DNA of 61,287 nt from an uncultured Selenomonadales bacterium (GTDB lineage Bacteria > Bacillota > Negativicutes > DSM-1736 > Dendrosporobacteraceae): assembly GCA_946407015.1 (NCBI GenBank), contig CAMJML010000020.1, positions 1-61,287 of the forward strand. The letters run 5' to 3'. The notes under the pieces are model-generated. The model ran no database searches and was not told where the DNA came from. It saw only the letters and a program-made list of their open reading frames with translations. Below are positions 55,496-61,287 of this stretch, piece by piece; position 1 is the first letter of the stretch, and every line of letters begins with the position of its first letter. Position numbers and translations under genes: made by a program.

Positions 55496-55550
55496 AATAT
55501 ACCATAAATCCGTCAGGCCAATTGTTAATTTTTTGTTATGTTTTTATTAA
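55496..55550 (-). promoter_or_regulatory. PhoP box and promoter of pstB-phoU
   Basis: On the minus strand TTAATA (55545-55550), ATAACA (55534-55539) and TTAACA (55523-55528) repeat every 11 bp, with TATATT 21 bp downstream (55496-55501). The outer two repeats are weaker than those of pstS. The rest of 55551-55713 shows no gene. Confidence 0.75.
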
Positions 55551-55713
55551 TCCAGCCACTCCGGCCAAACTCGGTGCAACTTTGAAAATTTTAACATTCA
55601 ATCTCGGCACCCGATTCACCTGCCAATTGTTATAATATTTAGATAATATAGAACAATGCTCTAATTCATGGTAAAATAAGTTATGGACGAGAGCTTACGA
55701 AAGGAGGCCTCAA

Positions 55714-57270
55714 ATGCGAATTAAAATCCCTAATATTGACCGGGTAGGCATAGTCCTTGACATTGCCCAGCTTCTTGCATCCCGGCAGATCAACATTATT
55801 TCCATGGAGGTTGAACTAAAAATTGTCTACCTGGAAACGGCTCCACTGAGCGATGAAATGACTCAATCCCTGCTGAATGACCTCAGCAGCATTCCAGGGG
55901 TTTTAGATATTATGCCTGTTGATCTGATGCCGCACCAGGAAAAATCCGAGCAGCTTACTGCCATACTGGCAGCCGCCAATGACGGGATCCTGGCCATCGA
56001 CCGTTATGCACGCATTACCCAATACAACCTGGCAGCCGAAAAAATCATGCATACCCCTTGTGATCAAGCATTAGGACAAGAGCTATTATCCGTCTTTCCT
56101 TATTGTCATCCTTTGCTGGAATCACTTAAAAGCGGCCGCATTTACACCAATCACGAAGTGTTTGCCGAAGAAACCCACAGCCATTACCTGGTCAGCAGTC
56201 GTCCCCTTTTTGATCAATCCGGCATTATCACCGGGGCAATGGCCATTCTTAAAGATATTCAGGATGTACGCAAGCTATTTCAGCAGCTTACCGAACAACC
56301 GGTCTTAACGTTTCAGGAAATCCTGCATTGCAGTAAATCCATGCAGCAAGTCATTGCCTTGGCCAAAGCCTACGCGCAAGGCGATTCAACCGTACTGATT
56401 CGCGGCGAAACGGGTACCGGCAAGGAATTGTTTGCCCGGGCCCTGCATGCGGCTTCCCCGCGGGCTGATAATATTTTTGTTCCGGTCAATTGCGCAGCCA
56501 TCCCGGACACTTTGCTGGAGAGTGAATTGTTTGGCTATGAGGAAGGCACGTTTACCGGTGCGGTCAAAGGCGGTAAGCAGGGCTTATTTGAACTAGCCAA
56601 TGGTGGTACCTTATTCTTGGATGAAATCGGTGAGACCTCGTCCCACTTGCAAGCGAAGCTGCTGCGGGTCCTGCAGGACCGGAAAGTCAGGCGTATTGGC
56701 AGCAGCCGGGAAATTCCTGTCAATGTCCGTATTCTGGCGGCAACCAACCGCAATCTTGAAGATATGATCGTAAGCGGCAGCTTCCGGGAAGATTTGTACT
56801 ATCGCCTGAATGTTATTCCACTGTTTTTACCCCCATTGCGGGAACGCCGGGAAGATATTCCCTTGCTGGTCGATTTTTTTGTACGCCATTTTTCCGCCAG
56901 GCTGCATAAACAAGTCAAAATCATCAGTGAGACGGCCTTATCCAAACTGTGTAGTTATGCTTGGCCCGGCAATATCCGCGAGCTGGAAAACGTGATTGAG
57001 CGCGCGATTAATATTATTACCGGCCCAACCCTGCTTGCCGAACACATTATCTTGCATTATGATACGCCGTCCGGCCTGCCGCAATTAACGCTGACACAGC
57101 ATACGCTGGAAGAAGCCCTTGAAAAAACCGAGCGGGAAATATTGTGCCGCGCACTCCGCCAATTCCACACCTCCCGCCAGCTTGGCAAAATGCTGGGCTT
57201 GTCCCATACCGCAGTCCTCAAGAAGCTGCGTAAGCATGGCCTAACCCTTAATCATTTTACCCCGGCCTAG
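55714..57270 (+). CDS. TyrR-like sigma-54-dependent activator
   Basis: A 518-residue enhancer-binding protein. An N-terminal ACT domain (about 1-72) senses amino acids. A PAS domain (about 78-190) follows. The AAA+ domain (about 205-440) has Walker A GETGTGKE (231-238), a GTFTGA loop (278-283, variant of GAFTGA) that contacts sigma-54, and [12 protein letters not shown] TyrR-type C-terminal helix-turn-helix ends the protein ([17 protein letters not shown]). Unlike E. coli TyrR it keeps the sigma-54 contact loop. ATG follows AAAGGAGG. The neighbouring ald gene carries a -24/-12 promoter and a TyrR-box-like site, so these are its likely targets. Confidence 0.92.
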   Translation: MRIKIPNIDRVGIVLDIAQLLASRQINIISMEVELKIVYLETAPLSDEMTQSLLNDLSSIPGVLDIMPVDLMPHQEKSEQLTAILAAANDGILAIDRYARITQYNLAAEKIMHTPCDQALGQELLSVFPYCHPLLESLKSGRIYTNHEVFAEETHSHYLVSSRPLFDQSGIITGAMAILKDIQDVRKLFQQLTEQPVLTFQEILHCSKSMQQVIALAKAYAQGDSTVLIRGETGTGKELFARALHAASPRADNIFVPVNCAAIPDTLLESELFGYEEGTFTGAVKGGKQGLFELANGGTLFLDEIGETSSHLQAKLLRVLQDRKVRRIGSSREIPVNVRILAATNRNLEDMIVSGSFREDLYYRLNVIPLFLPPLRERREDIPLLVDFFVRHFSARLHKQVKIISETALSKLCSYAWPGNIRELENVIERAINIITGPTLLAEHIILHYDTPSGLPQLTLTQHTLEEALEKTEREILCRALRQFHTSRQLGKMLGLSHTAVLKKLRKHGLTLNHFTPA

Positions 57271-57284
57271 TTAAAGCCAATACC

Positions 57285-57340
57285 ATTCCATAAAAAACAA
57301 AGAGACGCTGGAGTCAGCGCCTCTTTGTTTTTTATGGAAT
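57285..57340. terminator. Long bidirectional terminator
   Basis: A 20-bp perfect outer stem (57285-57304 with 57321-57340) and a 5-bp inner stem CGCTG / CAGCG around one mismatch, between the convergent activator and permease genes. Confidence 0.9.
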
Positions 57341-57376
57341 TTACAGTTGCCGCTAACTTGTAACCGGGCAATCTGC

Positions 57377-58786
57377 TTACCCCTCTTTATTGGCCGTATG
57401 GTTGATTTCGTCCTGATTCAAAGTACTGTTTTTATAACTATAGCCAAAATACATCACTAACCCGGCAACGCACCAAACGACAAAACGAATCCAGGTATCC
57501 ATCGGCAAATTGTACATTAAAAACCCGCAGGATAATACAGCCAACGGCGAAACTACGATCAAGGCCGGGCACCGGAAGGAACGATGAATCTCCGGCTTGG
57601 TATAGCGAAGCACCAGAACGCCTACCGCAGCAACCAGGAATGCGCTCAGCGTTCCGATATTGGCCATTTCAGCAATCAGGCCGATCGGGGCAAAGCCGGC
57701 AATAGCCGCAACCAAAATAGCGCCAATAATGGTTACCATATACGGGGTCTTATAAACCGGATGCACTTTGCAAATGGAGGCCGGTACCATGCCGTCACGG
57801 GACATGGCAAAAAAGACCCGGGCTTGCCCATATAAGAGCACCAGCAAGACAGTGGTAATACCGCAAATAGCCCCGACTCCAACCAAGGCTGAGCCAAGAT
57901 TGTAGCCAATATAGCGCAGCGCATAAGCCACCGGTTCGGGATTATTCAGGCTGGCATAAGGAACCACCCCGGTCAGTACGGCAGAAACGGCCACATAGAG
58001 CACCGTACAAACCACTAGCGAACCGATAATGCCAATCGGCAAATCACGCCCCGGATTCCGGCATTCTTCGGCCGACGTCGCCACAGCATCAAAACCGATA
58101 TAAGCAAAAAAGACAATCGCCGCTCCCCCGGCTACCCCGGCAAAACCATAGGGCATGAACGGTTCCCAGTTGGCCGGATTGACTTTAGGACCAGCCAGGA
58201 ATAAGAAAATAAAGACAGCTGCCAGTTTGATAATGACCAAAACCTTGTTCAGCGTTGCGCTTTCCTTGGTGCCCCGCACCAGTAAAAAGCTTAAAAACAT
58301 GACAATTAAAATAGCGGGGATATTAATAATTCCGCCATCAGCAGGCACCAACGTGTATGCTTTAGGCAAATCAATACCGCCGGCCTTCAATAAACCAACC
58401 ACGTAGCCCGACCAGCCGGCTGCTACGGCGCTGGAAGTGACGGTATATTCCAGGATCAGGTTCCATCCCACCATAAAAGCAATAAACTCGCCCAATGAGG
58501 CATAGGTATAGGTATAAGCGCTGCCTGCTGATGGAACAATGGAGGCAAATTCGGCATAAGCCAATGCGGCAAAAGCGCACGCCAGACCGGAAAGCACAAA
58601 CGATAACATGACTCCCGGGCCGGCATACTTAGCGGCAGCCACACCGGTCAGCACAAAGATCCCCGTCCCGATGATGCAGCCAATCCCGAGCAGCACTAAA
58701 TCCACAGCCCCGAGATTCTTTTTCATCCCTGAATTTTCGGCCATAAGTTTTAGCGTCTCAATACTTTTTGTTCTGAATAAATCCAT
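57377..58786 (-). CDS. APC-family amino acid permease
   Basis: A 469-residue transporter with 12 or more hydrophobic segments, of the cationic-amino-acid type subfamily (YhdG/CAT-like). Family blocks are VLLGIGCIIGTGIFVLTG (about 35-52), GLACAFAALAYAEFAS and FFAYIGFDAVATSAEECRNPGRDLP. ATG 58786 follows GAGGAGGATGTGT. It lies downstream of ald in the same direction, behind a long hairpin and a possible weak -24/-12 promoter. With ald and the TyrR-like activator it suggests uptake and use of alanine or a related amino acid; the substrate is inference. Confidence 0.9.
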   Translation of the reverse strand: MDLFRTKSIETLKLMAENSGMKKNLGAVDLVLLGIGCIIGTGIFVLTGVAAAKYAGPGVMLSFVLSGLACAFAALAYAEFASIVPSAGSAYTYTYASLGEFIAFMVGWNLILEYTVTSSAVAAGWSGYVVGLLKAGGIDLPKAYTLVPADGGIINIPAILIVMFLSFLLVRGTKESATLNKVLVIIKLAAVFIFLFLAGPKVNPANWEPFMPYGFAGVAGGAAIVFFAYIGFDAVATSAEECRNPGRDLPIGIIGSLVVCTVLYVAVSAVLTGVVPYASLNNPEPVAYALRYIGYNLGSALVGVGAICGITTVLLVLLYGQARVFFAMSRDGMVPASICKVHPVYKTPYMVTIIGAILVAAIAGFAPIGLIAEMANIGTLSAFLVAAVGVLVLRYTKPEIHRSFRCPALIVVSPLAVLSCGFLMYNLPMDTWIRFVVWCVAGLVMYFGYSYKNSTLNQDEINHTANKEG

Positions 58787-58868
58787 ACACATCCTCCTCA
58801 ATCATGATCACACCGGATTGCGTAGCCAGAACTGTTCCTTGTAACCCTGTAATTTGTTTAAATTTTCA

Positions 58869-58884
58869 CGCAATTTTTGTGCTT
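58869..58884 (-). promoter_or_regulatory. Weak candidate sigma-54 promoter of the permease gene
   Basis: On the minus strand AAGCAC, 5 bp, TTGCG keeps the spacing and the GC of the -12 element, but the first G of the -24 GG is A. It lies about 83 bp before the start codon. Confidence 0.35.
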
Positions 58885-58889
58885 AAATT

Positions 58890-58946
58890 GGTTCTATGCC
58901 AGCGAGGGCTGCCTGGCCCCAGGCATGGCCCTCTTGACATAGAACC
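58890..58946 (-). terminator. Long imperfect hairpin between ald and the permease gene
   Basis: GGTTCTATG pairs with CATAGAACC at the base, GAGGGC with GCCCTC, and GCCTGG with CCAGGC at the top. On the minus strand it is followed only by AATTT, so it may partly stop transcription after ald or stabilise the mRNA end. Confidence 0.6.
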
Positions 58947-58962
58947 CCTAAGAAGCCATTCT

Positions 58963-60078
58963 TTACATCAATTCATCCAAGCTGCAGTAAGCCAGATTGA
59001 GATCGTCGGCAACACTCTTATAGGTGACCTTTCCATCCAGCACATTGACGCCTTTGGCCAGCCCGGCATTGTCCTTCACAGCCTGTTTCCAGCCTTTATT
59101 GGCAATTTGCAGCGCATAATCCAGCGTAGCATTGGTCAGAGCCAGCGTGGAAGTCCGTGCTACGGCACCCGGCATATTGGCGACTGAATAGTGAATAACG
59201 CCATATTGGCTGTAAGTAGGATTGCTATGAGTGGTTACCCGGTCAATGGTTTCAATGGAGCCGCCCTGATCGATCGCAACATCGACAATAACCGAACCGG
59301 CCTCCATGCTCTTAACCATTTCATGGCTGACCAGCTTAGGCGCTCTAGCACCAGGAATCAGAACAGCCCCGACTAAGAGATCGGCTTTGCTCACCCATTC
59401 GGCAATGTTGTAACTGTTGGACATCACGGTCACAATCCGGCTGCCAAAGATATCATTCAGATAGCGTAGACGCTCCAGTGAGCGGTCGATAATGGTGACC
59501 TGGGCTCCCAGACCAACCGCCATTTTGGCTGCGTTCGTACCGACGATACCGCCGCCGATAATGACAACCTGGGCTGCTTCCACCCCTGGAACACCGCCTA
59601 ACAGGATCCCTTTGCCGCCGTAAGGTTTTTCCAACAATTGCGCGCCGATCTGCACCGACATACGTCCGGCTACTTCACTCATTGGCGACAGCAGCGGCAG
59701 CGAATGGTTAGGCCCTTCGATGGTCTCATAAGCAATGCCGACTACTTTTTTGTCCAGCAGAGCCTTCGCTAAAGCTGGTTCAGGTGCCAAATGCAAGTAA
59801 GTGTAAAGAATTTGGTTTTCATGGAACAGATCATATTCTTCTGGCAGCGGTTCTTTGACTTTAATGATCATTTCGGCTTCCGCAAACAGCGCTTTTTTAT
59901 CACTGATGATCACTCCGCCCGCTTTGCAATAGCTCTCGTCCGAAAAGCCGCTGCCAATTCCGGCCCCTTTTTCAATCAGAACGCGATGTCCGGCCTTACA
60001 CAGTGCTTCCGTACCTGCCGGAGTCAGACCAACCCGGTTTTCGTTATTCTTAATTTCTTTAGCTACTCCAATAATCAT
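58963..60078 (-). CDS. ald: Alanine dehydrogenase
   Basis: It interconverts L-alanine and pyruvate plus ammonia with NAD. The 371-residue protein begins [22 protein letters not shown], the family start, with Arg15 and Lys74-type active-site residues, HLAPE (His96 region), the NAD motif [27 protein letters not shown] (about residues 170-196) and the C-terminal [16 protein letters not shown] 60078 follows GGAGGGG. Its promoter is a perfect -24/-12 element with upstream palindromes. During growth on alanine or in sporulation and germination it would yield pyruvate. Confidence 0.97.
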   Translation of the reverse strand: MIIGVAKEIKNNENRVGLTPAGTEALCKAGHRVLIEKGAGIGSGFSDESYCKAGGVIISDKKALFAEAEMIIKVKEPLPEEYDLFHENQILYTYLHLAPEPALAKALLDKKVVGIAYETIEGPNHSLPLLSPMSEVAGRMSVQIGAQLLEKPYGGKGILLGGVPGVEAAQVVIIGGGIVGTNAAKMAVGLGAQVTIIDRSLERLRYLNDIFGSRIVTVMSNSYNIAEWVSKADLLVGAVLIPGARAPKLVSHEMVKSMEAGSVIVDVAIDQGGSIETIDRVTTHSNPTYSQYGVIHYSVANMPGAVARTSTLALTNATLDYALQIANKGWKQAVKDNAGLAKGVNVLDGKVTYKSVADDLNLAYCSLDELM

Positions 60079-60126
60079 AAAATAACCCCTCCACAAAAAT
60101 AAATTGACCTGCTGCCTTGTATCTAT

Positions 60127-60142
60127 TGCAAAAGCTGTGCCA
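60127..60142 (-). promoter_or_regulatory. Consensus sigma-54 promoter of ald
   Basis: On the minus strand TGGCAC (60137-60142), 5 bp, TTGCA (60127-60131) is an exact match to the -24/-12 consensus. Transcription would begin near 60116, about 38 nt before the start codon. Confidence 0.92.
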
Positions 60143-60182
60143 ACCCATGGAGGCGCAATTTAGGGGTTGTTTAAATTTCTTG

Positions 60183-60241
60183 GTAAACTTTCGTTTACAA
60201 TTTTTGGAACTTTCAGTTTCCATCCGGAAACTAAAGGTTCC
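60183..60241. promoter_or_regulatory. TyrR-box-like palindrome and second inverted repeat upstream of ald
   Basis: GTAAAC-TTTC-GTTTAC (60183-60198) agrees with the TyrR box TGTAAA-N6-TTTACA at 11 of 12 positions. It is centred about 74 bp before the predicted transcript start. A 16-bp inverted repeat with two mismatches (60206-60221 with 60226-60241, core GGAAACT/AGTTTCC) lies about 107 bp before it. Both positions suit enhancer sites for a sigma-54 activator. Confidence 0.78.
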
Positions 60242-60322
60242 AAACTTCCAACCAGCATGTACTAAAATTGCAAAAAACCCTTACAGGTACACTCCCGGCA
60301 TACATCCTCCCTAAAAAAAAAT

Positions 60323-60364
60323 AAAACCGCTCATAAAGCTGAATAGGCTTTATGAGCGGTTTTA
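60323..60364 (-). terminator. Terminator of the phoP-like gene
   Basis: AAAACCGCTCATAAAGC / GCTTTATGAGCGGTTTT, a near-perfect 17-bp stem with an 8-nt loop, just past the stop codon. Confidence 0.92.
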
Positions 60365-60374
60365 TTCATTCAGA

Positions 60375-61067
60375 TTATAGGTCACGAAACCGGTAACCGA
60401 CTCCGCGGACCGTTTCAATTGCATCGGCCACATCGGGTTCGGCGGCCAGTTTGGCCCGCAAATGACGGACATGCACATCCACCGTCCGGGTATCGCCAAA
60501 GTATTCATAACCCCAGACTTTTTCCAGGAGCTGCTCACGGCTGTAAACCCTGCCCAAATTCGTAATAAATAATTTCAGCAGTTCATATTCCTTGGGCGTT
60601 AGTTCCAGCTTATCCTTTGTCAAATACGCTTCATACCGGCTGAAGTTTAGTTTTAGCTTGCCAACCACTAGTTCGCCGGTTGGCAGATTTTCTTTATTGC
60701 TGCGCCTCAGAACGGCCTTGATCCGGGCAACCAGCTCCCGTGGACTGAAAGGCTTGGTCAAATAATCGTCAGCCCCCAGCTCCAAACCAATAATCTTATC
60801 AATCTCTTCGTTTTTGGCCGTTAGCATAATAATGGGAATACCGGCGGTAGAATGCTGGCTTTTCAAATTACGGCAGATTTCCAGACCATCCATTCCGGGC
60901 AGCATCAAATCCAGCACCACCAAATCCGGTTTCTCGTTTTTGGCAATCTGCAAGCCTATAGTGCCCTCATCCGCTTCCAGGACGGTATAGCCTTCTTTTT
61001 GCAAATTAAACTTTAACAATTCGCGAATAGACGCTTCATCATCGACAATCAAAATTGTGCCTGTCAT
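60375..61067 (-). CDS. phoP: PhoP/PhoB-like OmpR-family response regulator
   Basis: A 230-residue regulator: receiver domain (about 1-118) with VDDEASIR, phospho-acceptor Asp in LVVLDLMLPGMDG (about 54) and KPFSPRE; winged helix (about 130-228) with YSREQLLEKVWGYEYFGDTRTVDVHVRHLRAKL read as separate family blocks and ending in GVGYRF. It is the closest match in the window to PhoP of Firmicutes and the probable reader of the TTAACA arrays. It stands alone with its own terminator, 12 kb from the PhoR-like kinase. A PhoP-like protein of the WalR type cannot be excluded. Confidence 0.85.
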   Translation of the reverse strand: MTGTILIVDDEASIRELLKFNLQKEGYTVLEADEGTIGLQIAKNEKPDLVVLDLMLPGMDGLEICRNLKSQHSTAGIPIIMLTAKNEEIDKIIGLELGADDYLTKPFSPRELVARIKAVLRRSNKENLPTGELVVGKLKLNFSRYEAYLTKDKLELTPKEYELLKLFITNLGRVYSREQLLEKVWGYEYFGDTRTVDVHVRHLRAKLAAEPDVADAIETVRGVGYRFRDL

Positions 61068-61153
61068 TCAATCTCCACTCCTTAGGGAAAACAAGTTCTG
61101 TCTGGCAAAAGGAATATAAGTCAAGCTTATCATGTTTTGCTTTATATTTAAAT

Positions 61154-61185
61154 AAAAACCAGGTTAAAAAATTAACCTGGTTTTT
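61154..61185 (-). terminator. Terminator of the HU gene
   Basis: A 14-bp stem, AAAAACCAGGTTAA / TTAACCTGGTTTTT with AAAA loop, 9 bp past the HU stop. Confidence 0.92.
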
Positions 61186-61193
61186 ATTGTATA

Positions 61194-61287
61194 TTATTTG
61201 TTAATGGCGTCTTTTAGGCCTTTGCCAGCTTTGAAAACAGGGTTTTTAGAAGCTGGAATTGTAATTTCTGCGCCGGTTTGCGGGTTG
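61194..61287 (-). CDS. hup: DNA-binding protein HU, C-terminal part
   Basis: The window edge cuts this gene. The visible 30 codons read [21 protein letters not shown] and on to LKDAINK-stop, the conserved beta-arm end and C-terminal helix of HU. HU is a small dimeric protein that bends and compacts DNA. The N-terminal two thirds and the start lie to the right of the window. Confidence 0.93.
   Translation of the reverse strand, partial: NPQTGAEITIPASKNPVFKAGKGLKDAINK

Overview
The window reads as chromosome of an anaerobic, endospore-forming Firmicute. Sporulation and germination genes (spoIIE, spoIID, yabP, yabQ, a gerA operon) sit among low-to-mid GC housekeeping genes with strong AGGAGG-type ribosome sites and frequent TTG/GTG starts. 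Gene content and protein style (H2-uptake hydrogenase, FixCX-like pair, CooT, ThrE halves, divergent Ger proteins) suggest the Negativicutes/Sporomusaceae group, but that placement is inference. There is no phage, insertion sequence, CRISPR array, rRNA or tRNA that I can support. The only truncated gene is a histone-like HU protein at the right edge.

Left part (1-20 kb), almost all on the minus strand: lysS-greA; a three-gene operon of an HTH regulator, a so-called quinate 5-dehydrogenase and a protein closely resembling cyanobacterial acyl-ACP reductase; a Lon-N-domain-like unknown; dusB; coenzyme A/biotin genes coaX-birA-panD-panC; an OmpR/histidine-kinase pair on the plus strand; an asparaginase II-type protein; and ftsH-hpt-tilS followed by the two halves of a ThrE-type exporter. 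A leader or small RNA with its own promoter and terminator lies between panC and the response regulator.

Middle part (20-39 kb): the conserved block spoIIE ... yabR-divIC-yabQ-yabP is split by an island of about 6 kb. This holds a periplasmic [NiFe] hydrogenase (large and small subunit plus b-type cytochrome), a FixC/FixX-like flavoprotein and ferredoxin, and a PAS protein with a broken GGDEF motif. A lytic transglycosylase is inserted between yabP and yabQ. Then come a small membrane protein, gerAA-AB-AC, spoIID and a chemoreceptor.

Right part (39-61 kb) is mainly a dispersed phosphate-starvation region. pstC-pstA, pstS, an EAL/CBS/GGDEF protein, a zinc phospholipase C plus a UgtP-like diacylglycerol glycosyltransferase, and pstB-phoU each have an upstream array of TTAACA direct repeats with about 11-bp period placed 16-21 bp before a -10 element. 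This is the known layout of Firmicute PhoP boxes. The kinase (PhoR-like, 46.4 kb) and the regulator (PhoP-like, 60.4 kb) are separated. The phospholipase/glycosyltransferase pair suggests that phosphate-containing lipids are cleaved and rebuilt as glycolipids when phosphate is short. Interleaved are PhoH, DUF3842-CooT, a three-component sensor (PhnD-like lipoprotein, NarX-like kinase, NarL-like regulator), and a sigma-54 amino-acid module: a TyrR-like activator, an APC permease and alanine dehydrogenase. The alanine dehydrogenase gene carries a perfect -24/-12 promoter and a TyrR-box-like palindrome.
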